Part shown: piece by piece, positions 10,756 through 20,493 of the stretch
How the letters are laid out: each line of letters opens with the position of its first letter
Numbering within the stretch: the stretch's first letter is position 1
Assembly: GCA_003254885.1 (NCBI GenBank)
Contig: QANT01002578.1
Span: 1-37,005 of the forward strand
Origin: Purshia tridentata
Taxonomy: Eukaryota > Streptophyta > Magnoliopsida > Rosales > Rosaceae
Reading direction: 5' to 3'
Length of the DNA: 37,005 nucleotides
Made by a program: the position numbers and the translations under genes
Notes under the pieces: generated by a model
Seen by the model: only the letters and a program-made list of their open reading frames with translations
Database searches by the model: none
What the model was told of the DNA's origin: nothing

Positions 10756-11386
10756 GTGAGTTTTCTTCCTCCTTCCATGGGCTTTCTTTCCCCTCTAATT
10801 TAGTGGTTCAATTTTGGGTAATTGTGGAAGATTGAATTTGGGGGTTTGAGGCCATTTTCAGGTTTAGCATGGGTGTTTAAAATTAATACAAATTGTGAGG
10901 TGTTTTGGGCAATTTCCGTAATTAGGAACCTATAATCGAAGATTGGAATGAGAAATTTGGGAAATTTCGAGGAAATTGGAAGTTTGATAATTGATGCTTA
11001 TGCCCATTTTGGGATTTTAAGAAATCTAAGGTGTTTATGGTGATTCAGTGGCAATTGGGAATGATTTTCACCTTAGGCATGATTTATTGAGGTTTAGAAT
11101 AGTTAATTTGAAGAAATTTGGAGAAATGGTGAGTTTGGGGTGAAATTGGGCACTTATGGGTTGTCGAAACGACACCCGGACGACCCTCGGTCAAGTTAGA
11201 TAGAATGGAGGTTAATTGGGGAAATTTACCGAATAAAAATAAGCTAGTGGTATCGGGTTTTGAGTCGAAACAGAAGATGAGTTGGGCTATAGTTAAATTT
11301 GTGGAGCGTAAGGCCTAGAACGTGCCCTTGTGTTTTTATGGCCTTAAATTGATTAATATTCTAACATCTTGTCATTCTCGTGTTAG
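10756..11386 (+). other. Intron-like segment present in one B LTR only
   Basis: This 631-bp AT-rich segment begins GTGAGTTTTC and ends CATTCTCGTGTTAG. A CTAAC branch-point-like word lies at 11361-11365, 21 bases before the end. Removing it joins CAGGTTCTTG to GTGACACTCCCGAG. The B LTRs at 13190-13240 and 19285-19325 (minus strand) have exactly this junction (CAGGTTCTTGGTGACACTTCC or a close form). The GT..AG ends, branch site, base composition and clean absence in relatives fit a spliceosomal intron in the LTR leader. A deletion at a repeat is the alternative. Confidence 0.68.
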
Positions 11387-11750
11387 GTGACACTCCCGAG
11401 TCCAGAAACGATCCAGCGGAAGACCAAAGCTAGGCTATCTCTTTTGAGTTTTAATTGAGTTTTATTAATTGATAAATATTATTTGGTTCTTGAACATGGT
11501 TTGAGGTTTAATGCATGGAAATAGATTTGATATGCTCGAGAATTATTTTTCATGATGATTTATTTGAGTCGTTAAATCTTGGAAACGTTTTGATTTCTCA
11601 AGTAAACGTGTGTGGTTTACTCGTATCTTGAAATATTAAAGGTTTGGTTATCGAAAAAGGATTTTATAGTTGTTGGTTTAATGATTTCATAGTATGGGAA
11701 AGGTTATATGTTTTCATGGATGGAAAGAGATTTATGGGAAATGGTTTTCG

Positions 11751-11959
11751 CATAGGTCTTTGGGACCCAACACGGCACACACATAGGCTTTGGGCCGTGT
11801 GCAGGGATGCCAAGCCTTTTGGGGTAGCCCTGCGTGCACGTATGGCAAGTATATTGGCCCTGCATGTGTCTGACAGACTCTGGCTCTGCACATGCACGGT
11901 AGGATTATTGGCCCTGCATGCATACGGCAGATCGTGGGCCCTGCGCATGTACGGTAGGT
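11751..11959 (+). repeat. Shared LTR block with ~27-bp minisatellite (solo B LTR)
   Basis: The block opens with ATAGGTCTTTGGGACCCAAC and continues into about five 27-28 bp units at roughly 11827-11959, for example GGCCCTGCATGCATACGGCAG and GGGCCCTGCGCATGTACGG. It is homologous to the arrays at 7058-7241, 18649-18783 and 25551-25740. Confidence 0.8.
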
Positions 11960-14030
11960 TCGATGGGTAACTGTTTGGGTGAGCGTTTTTATTATTATAC
12001 CAGTTTCATAAGAATGTTTCAAAGGGTATAAACTTTCAATTCTGATTTGATGTTGTCAGCTTGATTGGTTTTATTTATTTTTCCTAGAAAATCTCAAAGT
12101 AGATTTTAAGATATTGATTTACTTATAGTCACCAGTGGATTTTTACGAAATGTTTTAAAACTGAGGGATTTCAAAGAGGGTTTGTGAGATCTTAAGGAAA
12201 CTTGAACGTAAAGAATTATTAATGCTTATTTTGGTTTACGTCCACTCACTGAGTTTATCTCACTAGTTTTATCTTTGTTTGTTATTTTAAATTTTCCACC
12301 CAGGTTGTAGCGGTGGAACGATCGAGCCAAAGACATTGAGGCACTCTTGTGAAGTTGTGAAATTGTAGGAACTAGTTCTCTTTGTATTTTATATTCTTTA
12401 GTAAATTTTGTAGCACCACTCTGTTATTTTAGTGAATACTTAAGTAATTGGTTTTGATATTTGGGTCGGAGACCCTTTGGTTGTGGTAGAGGAGCTGTGG
12501 TGCTTAGAAGTGCTTTTGCAGGTCTTTTTGGAAAGGGTTAGTCCAATTTCAGGGTAGGTTCTGCCGAATTTTCAGTAGGATTTTCCTTGATATTGGATTT
12601 CCGCAGGATCACTTGGAATTCCAGGGTGGAATTCGAGGAGGGTCCTGTCATGCAGGGTCAATATACCTGCCATACGTGCACACAGGGGTAGCCCCAAAGG
12701 GCTAGGCATCCCGACACATGGCCCAAAGCCTATGTGTGTGCCGTGATGGGTCACAAAGACCTATGCAATCTGATAATCTGAAGGGTACTGCGAAAGGTGG
12801 TTTGAAAACCATTTCCCATAAATCACTTTTCACCCATAAAAACATATAACCTTTCCAATACTGGGCAATCATTAAACCAACAACTATAAAATCCTTTTTC
12901 AATAACCAAACCTTTTATATTTCAAGATACGAGTAAACCACATACGTTTACTTATGAAATCAAAATGTTTTCAAGATCTAACGGCTCAAATAAATCATCA
13001 TGAAAAATAGTTCCCAAGCACATCAAATCTATTTCCATGCATTAATCCTCAAACCATGCTCAAGAATCAAATAATATTTCTTAATTAATAAAACTTAATT
13101 AAAACTCAAAATATAAATATAAATTAAATCATGAAATTTATAAACAAGTGTCCACTTACAGAGATAGCCTAGCTTTGGTCTCCGGTTGGATCGTCTTTGG
13201 ACTCGGAAGTGTCACCAAGAACCTGGGCCAATCATGGCCGAAAACAGCTGGAAACAGCGGAGGAAGCTCGCGGCAAGGCTGAGCTTTTTGAGCTTCTCGC
13301 TGCGCGTGGGAGCGACGGCTGGCGAGGGGGAGGACTAGGGTGGCTGGCTGGCGACTAGGGAAGCAGCTGGTGGGGTTGGGTCGACCGGAAAGTGGCCAAA
13401 GGTGGCTGCATGGTCGTGTGGGTCGCACGCAGGGAAGAAAGAGAGATCGGTAGAGAGAAGAGAGAGGGCTGGGGGCGACGAAGGAGAGGCTGGGTTCACT
13501 GGCAAGCAGCTGGGGGCGTCGCTGGCAGGTCTGGGTCGCCCCAAAAGGGCTGGGTGTCGCGCAGGGGAGAGAGGAAGGAGATGTCAGGCTGGGCTGGGGG
13601 GAAGGGCTGTCTGAGGGTGGAGAGGGGAGAGGAGAGAGAAATAAAAGGGGGGAAATTTCCAAAATTTTCTGGAAATTTAAACCCACTTTAACGTAATTAC
13701 AAGTTTGCCCTTATTTTCACACATCCGTATTTCTCAAACCATAGCTCCAAAAGACGCATGCTACTTGTCTACGGACTCGTGGAGTCGAGCTCTACGCAAC
13801 CAAGTCAGAGTCAAATCTAAAATTCGAGCAATTTAAAAAGTCAACTTTTGAGTCCCTTAACACGTTCCTAACTTTTTAACCATAGCTCTAAACGGGACAT
13901 GCCGCATGTCGACGAACCCGTGAGCTCGAGGCCTTCCTAACGGATCCAAGGTCACCATTAAAATCTTACTAGAACTAAAAGTCAACTTTGGGCCCTATTA
14001 GAATTTACTTAAAAGGTACGGGTCGTTACA

Positions 14031-14044
14031 ATGTCTCGCCTTTA
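14031..14044 (-). other. Polypurine tract before 3' LTR of element B
   Basis: On the minus strand the bases before the 3' LTR read TAAAGGCGAGACAT, preceded by TTTCAAGGACGAAATTTT. The context matches the 3' interior end commonly seen in plant Del/Tekay elements, where the tract is AAAGGGGGGAGA. One or two pyrimidine substitutions have degraded it here. Confidence 0.65.
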
Positions 14045-14601
14045 GAAAATTTCGTCCTTGAAATTTTACACAAGTGGTGGTAATCTTGTTCTCAAGTTCC
14101 TTAATTTCTTCCTTTGCTCTTCTCCAACTATAAGCCACCATGCTTCCGCTGCACTACTCTAATTAAAAATCTGAACTAAATTATAATCAGACAACTTCCT
14201 TAAACTTCCCTTAGAGTTTCTTTCCTAGAACAATGTTTCCCCACTAACCTATGCCATCTAGCACGCTCCACCACAATTAAGACATTGTTATGTAAGTCCA
14301 TTACCTTAAATGCATTCCCTTCAACCATTTAATCATTTATTCTCAACCATTTTTTCAATTTAATCCAACCTTAGCCTAAACAATTTCTCAATTCCATTGT
14401 AAATAAGATTTCTCATTAGCCTCCTTTATTATTCTATAATCGATATCAAATTTATATCCCCAAAACTATTACTTAGGATCTTACTAAATTCTCTAATTGA
14501 CCTCAAATTGTACTTAAGCTTCTCTATTAAAAACAACGCAAATCTACGTGAAACTTAACACTTAACACTTAACAAAATACAGGTCTTCCACCCAACTAGA
14601 A
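14045..14601 (-). other. Non-coding 3' interior of element B
   Basis: About 560 bp of AT-rich sequence separates the end of the gag relic from the polypurine tract. I find no reverse transcriptase, integrase or chromodomain motif. It appears to be what remains after loss or replacement of the whole pol region. Confidence 0.55.
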
Positions 14602-17600
14602 CACGTACCCAAAATGACGTTCGTTGAAACTGGTGCTTGCTGCTGGGTCAGGGCAAAGACTCTGCCTTGAGTTCTAGAACGTCCTTTTTGTTATCTACCG
14701 CCTCTAACGGAGTGACTAGACTGAGCACCACTACTACTTGTACCATCTCCACTCTGTGTCGCTCTGTGGCTATAACTCTGAGTCCCAAAAGTTTGCTTCG
14801 TCCGTACAGCTGATCCAGAAGCTTCACCTTCTTCATGGTACAACATCGGGCAATCCTTCCTGTAGTGCCCCATCTACCCACAATGGAAAAATCCTTCCGT
14901 AGTACCTATTAGGCAAGGCCCTTCATGACGCATGTCGCAAGTCTCACAAACCGGATATCTGTGGGCACCAACTCTAGTGGATCGCTGTCTTTCTAGGAAA
15001 TCCGAAGTACTGACACTGCCAGCAATGGATTGATCTCCAATTTGATGACTACGCCCTAAGCCTTGACCACCAATAACACCATGTTGGTAACCTTGGAATC
15101 CACCACTCTCAGAAGAACTAGAACTAAAACTGCCCCTTTTGGATGGTCCTTGACTAGGACTACCTACTATTGTGCTCTGATAATGATGATGTCTCATCCC
15201 ACTTCTAGTTCCCTGTGTAAGAGACCTTTCAACTTTCATGGCAGCCTCTCTCAGGCTTGTATGACTGGTATGCATAGCAACTGCAACCGTCGTACGAATT
15301 TCTTCTCTTAGACCATCCTCAAATCTAGAGCACTTCTCTCTCTCATCCGCCGCAAGATGCGGGCAAATCTAGAAAGCTTTATAAATTTCCTCTCATACTC
15401 TACCATTGTCATGGACCCCTGTCTCAATCTCTGGAATTCTACCCTTTTTCCTTCACAGTACACTTTGGGAAAATATTGTTCATAAAAAGCACTCCTAAAC
15501 CTATCCCAAGTAATCTCATCAGCGGTCAGCCTTGCTTTTTCTGTTTCCCACGAAAAATAAGCATCACCATCAAGTAAGAATGGAGCTAGGACAATTTTCT
15601 CTTCATCTGGACACCTCATAACCTCAAAAATTCTTTCTAATTACACCAGGATCAGTTGTCCCTTTAAAGACTGTTGTCACGCCTCGACCCTCGGGCACGT
15701 GAAAATCAACTGAAAACTGGAGACTGTTTCTTGAAACTGTGGGCCCTTTTTATGAAACTGTGAGCCATGAATATAAAATAATTTACTGAAAAACACTTGT
15801 AAATTACAAAACCCTTTACATAAAAATCAAAGTGTAAAAATAAATTTCTGAAACACTGCTGGTTCCACTGCCTCGTCTTCTCTCCACTACCTCCTCAGTC
15901 TGCTTAACCTGCAAAACAAACCCTGCAACCAACCACAGGTGCACCGTGTTTAAACACAAACCCAATAAGCTCACTAGAGCTCGTATGAGTGAAAACTAAC
16001 TGGAAACCTCAAATTAAAGTCAATTAAAATAATCAAATCACAATCCATCTTAAATATCAAATTACAAGCAAGCCACCAACTAGCAATCACAATCCTTAAC
16101 TTGATCACCAATCCTCTAAGCCAATCAAATTCACTGTGATCTGTAATACCTCAATTATCTTCATTTTAACCTCTAAACTGAAAATCACCTCGAAACAATC
16201 CACAAGATCCTTACTTGGGATTCAACTAGATCCTTCCATAACTTACAATCCTCAAGCATCCTTTAGAACCAACTTAATCCTCAATTAATAACCACTGATG
16301 CTCAAATCTCACTTAATCCTTAATAATAACCTCAAATAACCTTTAAACTATCGGGATTTCCAATTCTAATTCCGTAACCCCTTCACTAGCAAACATCAAG
16401 CAAGCACACAAAGCAAGCAAGTAACTAATTGAACTGAAATTAACTGAACTTAAATTCACTCACAAAACTGAAAGTAATTTCACTCACAGTGACCACGCAA
16501 GAAGACCGAACTGCCCCTCGTAGCGCCTTTGCACGGATTCCAAAATTCAGCAGCACAACGACATCGGAAATACAATTCCCGAGCCAAGCGTCCCTGTTAA
16601 GACTAGACAACCAACAAAACACCAACAGAGTTCACAAACAGTCCCTTAACCAACTGAAATGGGCGGGAACAACCACGCACGGTGGCTGCCCGGCCCCGAA
16701 AAAGACACGTGAACTCAAGGAAACTCACCCAAACTTACCCACAGGTTCGGGTGGTTGGGCCGAGGCCAAAAACCAAGGAACAGGTCGCTGGCGCTACCAC
16801 ACGCAGCGGGACCCACGGTGGTCAACAGTGGTCAACTGCACGAAAACTGAAACTCATGTTTAGCAAAAACAAACTACACAGGCACATAGAGTACGTTAAG
16901 TGGATCGATTCTCAAACCTGGGTTGGCGACCAAAAGTGGCCGGAAAAGGAAGAAAATGGCCGAAGAAGCCGTCGGCCAACCCACGCTCGATCCGCCGTCC
17001 ACGACAGTCCAATGGACGATTGAAGCACACCAACACGCTGGGCTCGACTAGGAGAGAAGATCTGGACGGTCGCTGAACCTCGTCGTCGCTGAAAACGTCG
17101 CGATCGCCGTCGCGACTCCACTGTGCGCGAACTGGAGCTCGAGTTCTGGGCTGTTTCAGGGGTAGGCGCCACCACAGGAAGGAAGAGGAGAGGGAGGCGA
17201 GCACGGCCAGCCCAACCCCGTGCCCAGCCGCTGCCGGATGAGCCCTCACGCGCCGGTAGAAGGCGCAGCTGGAGGAAGAGTCGCGAGAGAGAGAGAGAGA
17301 GACTGTGGGAGAGGGAGGAGAGAGAAACTGAGAAGTTTCTAGGGTTCTGTGCTTTTAAAAAAAACTTTTCCAAAATTACAAGTTTGCCCCTCTCTTCACA
17401 CGTCAGTAACTTTCAAACCGTAACTCCGTTTGATGCGTGCTTCTTGTCTACGAACTCGTGAGAATGAGACCTTTCTAACGAACCCAACAAAGCCAAAACT
17501 TGACCCGAACAAGAAGTCAACTTTTTGCCCCCAAATTAAAATCAATTTAAAATTTGAAAAACGTCCAAAACATTTTACTTTTCCAGTAAAATCCTAAAAA

Positions 17601-17837
17601 CCTTTAAAAGGCCTTTTCAAAACAACTTTGGAAGGTACGAGGTGTTACAACTGTAGCCCCAAGTCTATGGACTCGTTCAATACTATAATCCCCTTCTGTA
17701 GGTCCACGTGTACGTACTACATTAGTAGTCGCTTCAACTAAACGATCCAAAGATTGAGCAAACCCTTGTGCAGTCTCGTCTGCACCTTCGTTAACCCTAT
17801 GGTGGTCCTCCGGCGGTCGGCCACGTCGAGGAGGCAT
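14602..17837 (-). pseudogene. gag: Gag pseudogene of element B, split by a solo LTR
   Basis: The N-terminal part (17837 down to 17650) starts MPPRRGRPPEDHH, typical of Tekay-type gag. After the solo LTR (15675-17649) the frame resumes at 15674 with TVFKGTTDP and then LERIFEVMRCPDEEKIV, FSWETEKARL and YFPKVY. These are the Retrotrans_gag core, which normally forms the capsid. A frameshift follows near 15345, then a Ser-rich linker. The zinc-binding region comes next: CETCDMRHEGPC near 14930, then a CCHC knuckle (GHYRKDCP at about 14850-14873) broken by a frameshift and by a Phe where the first Cys should be. The end reads RVFALTQQQAP, normally just upstream of the protease. An in-frame stop lies just before LERIFEV. 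No functional product is expected. Confidence 0.85.
15675..17649 (-). mobile_element. Solo LTR, family A, minus strand (copy A4), inserted in gag
   Basis: On the plus strand it starts TGTCACGCCTCGACCCTCGG and ends GGTACGAGGTGTTACA. The 5-bp target ACTGT is duplicated exactly at 15670-15674 and 17650-17654, and gag of the host element continues on both sides. The length is 1,975 bp, close to A1 (1,993 bp). It retains the U3 module (about 17396-17490) and the GC-rich leader, and has a GA/TC-rich tract near 17287-17330. No interior remains. Confidence 0.95.
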
Positions 17838-17916
17838 AATTCCTACAAGAAAGCCAAGAAATTCTCAGAAACCAGGACGCACACTTCGTCCAAAGCTAGA
17901 GGAATCCTAAACCTAT

Positions 17917-17928
17917 GCTCTGATACCA
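17917..17928 (-). other. Primer binding site of element B
   Basis: The plus strand reads GCTCTGATACCA, i.e. TGGTATCAGAGC on the minus strand, complementary to the 3' end of plant initiator tRNA-Met. It lies three bases after the end of the 5' LTR (17932), as expected for minus-strand DNA priming. Confidence 0.92.
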
Positions 17929-18648
17929 AATTGACAGGACCCACCCCGATTTCCACCCTGAAACTCGAAGTGGTCTTGCGGGAATCCAATATCAAGGAAA
18001 ATCCTACTGAAAATTCAACAGAACCTCCCCTGAAATTGGACTAACCCTTTCCAAAAAGACCTGCAAAAGTACTTCTAAGCACCACAGCTCCTCTACCACA
18101 ACCAAAGGGTCTCCGACCCAAATTTCAAAACCAATTAATTAAGTATTCACAAGAATAACAGAGCGGTGCTACAAAATTTACTAAAGAATATAAAATACAA
18201 AGAGAACTAGTTCCTACGATTTCACAACTTCACAAGAGTGCCTCGACGTCTTTGGCTCGACCGTTCCACCGCTACAACCTGGGGGGAAAATTTAAAACAA
18301 CAATAAGGATAAAACTAGTGAGACAACTCAGTGAGTGGACGAAGATATGAAACATTTAACTAGAATTATAAAAATCCATTACTACAGTAAACTAAAGAAA
18401 TAACTGGGCACAAAGACCTCACGTCTTTCTTTAAAATCCCCCAGTTTTAAAACATTTCGTAAAAATCCACTGGTGACTATAAGTAAATCAATATCTTAAA
18501 ATCCACTTTGAGATTTTTCTGGGAAAAATAAATAAAACTAATCCAGCTGACAAACATCAAATTAGAACTGAAAGTTTATACCCATTGAAACATTCTTGTG
18601 AAACTGATATAATAATAAAAACACTCACCCAAACAGTTACCCACCAAA

Positions 18649-18840
18649 CCTGCCGTACATGCGCAGGGCCCACGACCTGCCGTACGCATGCAGGGCCAAT
18701 AATCCTGCTGTACATATGCAGAGCCAGAGTCTGTCATACACATGCAGTGCCAATATACCTGCCATACAAGCACGTAGAGCCACCCCCAAAGGGCTAGGCA
18801 TCCCGACACACAGCCCAAAGCCTATGTGTATACCGTGATG
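18649..18840 (-). repeat. Shared LTR block with ~27-bp minisatellite (5' B LTR)
   Basis: Units begin CCTGCCGTACATGCGCAGGG, then CCTGCCGTACGCATGCAGGG, then three more degenerate copies to about 18783. After that come CCCAAAGGGCTAGGCATCCC and the conserved GATGGGTCCTAAAGACC end. Five units are visible, against seven in the copy at 25551. Confidence 0.82.
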
Positions 18841-19811
18841 GGTCCTAAAGACCGATGCAATCTGATAATCTGAAGAGTACTATGAAGGGTGGTTTGAAAA
18901 CCATTTCCCATAAATCTCTTTTCACCCATAAAAACATATAACATTTCCAATACTGGGAAATTATTAAACCAACAACTATAAAATCCTTTTTCAATAATCA
19001 AACCTTTAATATTTCAAGATACGAGTAAACCACATATGTTTACTTGAGAAATCAAAATGTTTCCAAGATCTAACGGCTCGAATAAATCATCATGAAAAAT
19101 AGTTCCTAAGCACATCAAATCTATTTCCATGCATTAATCCTCAAACCATGCTCAAGAATCAAATAATATTTCTCAATTAATAAAACTTAATTAAAACTCA
19201 AAATATAAATATAAATTAAATCATGAAATTTATAAACAGGTGTCCACTCACAGAGATAGCCTAGCTTTGGTCTTCGGCTGGATCGTCTCTGGACTTGGAA
19301 GTGTCGCCAAGAACCTGGGCCAATCGTGGCTAGAAACAGCTGGAAACAGCGAAGGAAGCTCGAGGCAAGGCTTAGCTTTCCAAGCTTCTCGCTACGCGTG
19401 GGAGCAACGGCCGGCGAGGGGGAGGACTGTGGTGGCTGGCCGGCGACTAGCGAAGCAGCTGGTGGGGTTGGGTCGACCGGAAAGTGGCCAAAGGTGGCTG
19501 GATGGTCGTGTGGGTAGCACGCAGGGAAGAAAGAGAGATCGGGAGAGAGAAGAGAGAAGGCTGGGGGCAACGAAGGAGAGGCTGGGGTCGCTATCCAGCG
19601 GCTGGGGGCGTCACCGACAGGTCTGGGTCGGCCAGAAAGGGCTGGGTGTCTTGCAAGGGAGAGAGGAAGGAGTTGTCGAGCTGGGCTGGGGGGAAGGGCT
19701 GTCTGCGCGTGGAGAGGGGAGAGGAGAGATAAATAAAAGGGGGAATTTCTAGAATTTTCTGGAAATTTAAACTCACTTCAACGTAATTACAAGTTTGCCC
19801 CTATTTTCACA

Positions 19812-20044
19812 CGTTCGTATTTCTCAAACCGTAGCTCCAAACGACGCATGCTACGTGTCTACGGACTCGTGGAGTCGAGCTCTACGCAACCAAGTCAAAG
19901 TCAAATCTAAAATCCAAGTAATTTAAAAAGTCAACTTTTGAGTCCCTTAACGCATTCTTAACTTTTTAACCGTAGCTCTAAACGAGGCATGCCGCGTGTC
20001 GACGAACCTGTGAGCTCGAGGCCTTCCTAACAAACCCAAGGTCA
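19812..20044 (-). promoter_or_regulatory. Duplicated U3 module in B LTR
   Basis: Two related segments lie in tandem. The first (about 19812-19905) has CAAACCGTAGCTCCAAACG, GCATGCTACGTGTC and ACTCGTGGAGTCGAGCTC. The second (about 19948-20044) has TAACCGTAGCTCTAAACG, GCATGCCGCGTGTCGACG and GTGAGCTCGAGGCCTTCC. Families A and C carry one such module. The location near the U3 start suggests an enhancer or promoter role, but this is inference. Confidence 0.45.
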
Positions 20045-20120
20045 ACATTAAAATCTTACTAGAACGAAAAGTCAACTTTGGGCCCTATTAGAATTTACTT
20101 AAAAGGTATGGGTCATTACA

Positions 20121-20299
20121 ATCCTGAAAAAAGGATCCAAGTTCTCGCCGCGCTGCTTGTTCTTTCGCTCTGCAGATGTAGCACTATTCTCAACTTGCTG
20201 TGCAAAGAAAGCCTGCATAAACTTAGCCATTTGTTGTGGGTCGAACCAATTATTGGTATTATTATGATTAGTTCAAGTTCGATCAATAAGGGGTGGCAT
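20121..20299 (-). pseudogene. gag: Gag N-terminal fragment of element C
   Basis: The minus-strand frame from the ATG at 20299 begins MPPLIDRT, has an in-frame TGA at codon 9, and continues TNHNNTNNWFDPQQMAKFMQ and then AFFAQQVENSATSAERKNKQ to GENLDPFFR. The MPP start, the Gln-rich helix and the final LDPFFR context resemble the gag start of Del/Tekay elements. The frame is cut at 20120 by the end of element B, and the next gag segment is at 9031-9114. It lies about 175 bp after a PBS. Not functional. Confidence 0.6.
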
Positions 20300-20473
20300 C
20301 TTGTCAGCAGGACTGAAAACAAATGAAATAATGACTAACAAGAAAACACTCATAGAGAAATTTTGGTGGACTTTTAGAAGAATAAGCTGAATCAAGTATG
20401 GGTTGACATATCCTGTATATCCTACATACTAGTAAAATAAATCTACTAACAAATTAATTTGCTAGGTCATACC

Positions 20474-20485
20474 GCTCTGATACCA
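20474..20485 (-). other. Primer binding site of element C
   Basis: GCTCTGATACCA on the plus strand is the initiator-Met PBS in minus orientation. It lies eight bases inside the inferred LTR end at 20494, a slightly long spacer. Confidence 0.85.
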
Positions 20486-20493
20486 CTTTTCTA

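Larger units (their letters stand above)
9931..12650 (+). mobile_element. Solo LTR, family B, plus strand, nested in a B LTR
   Basis: It starts TGTAACAGCCCGTACC and ends GAGGGTCCTGTCA. The 5-bp target TGCAG is duplicated exactly at 9926-9930 and 12651-12655, and the outer LTR resumes in register as judged against the copy at 18649-18783. At 2,720 bp it is about 530 bp longer than its relatives. The excess is mainly an intron-like segment at 10756-11386, offset by a deletion of about 50 bp near 11440. Confidence 0.93.
9115..14030 (-). repeat. 3' LTR of the family B element, split by solo LTR
   Basis: On the plus strand it reads TGACAGGACCCACCCCG at 9115 and ends GGTACGGGTCGTTACA at 14030. Bases 9931-12650 are a later plus-strand LTR insertion, and 12651-12655 is the duplicated target TGCAG. 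The net LTR is 2,191 bp. The insertion landed inside the LTR's own 27-bp minisatellite, leaving 9831-9930 and about 12656-12700 as array halves. Confidence 0.88.
9115..20120 (-). mobile_element. Family B LTR retrotransposon, gag-only, with two nested solo LTRs
   Basis: The two outer LTRs have nearly equal net lengths (2,191 bp for 9115-9930 plus 12656-14030, and 2,189 bp for 17932-20120) and are about 94% identical by eye over the first 240 bases. The interior has a PBS, a gag relic and a polypurine-like end but only about 1.9 kb once the nested LTR is removed. No protease active site, reverse transcriptase, RNase H or integrase is present, so it is non-autonomous, in the style of gag-only terminal-repeat (TR-GAG) elements. 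Flanks are CTTAG (9110-9114) and ATCCT (20121-20125), which are not a target duplication. Orientation is minus: 5' LTR on the right, 3' LTR on the left. Confidence 0.78.
17932..20120 (-). repeat. 5' LTR of the family B element
   Basis: On the plus strand it reads TGACAGGACCCACCCCG at 17932 and ends GGTATGGGTCATTACA at 20120, 2,189 bp. It is the partner of the LTR at 9115-14030. It contains the minisatellite at 18649-18783, a spliced-looking leader junction at about 19285-19325, a GC-rich leader at about 19380-19740, and two U3 modules at about 19812-20044. Purine/pyrimidine-biased ORF-like stretches in the leader are not conserved in frame among copies and are not genes. Confidence 0.9.

Noticed and set aside
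14874..15311. Plus-strand frame 15063-15311 opposite the gag relic
   Set aside because: The minus strand carries the clear gag zinc-binding region and linker; the plus frame is its shadow.
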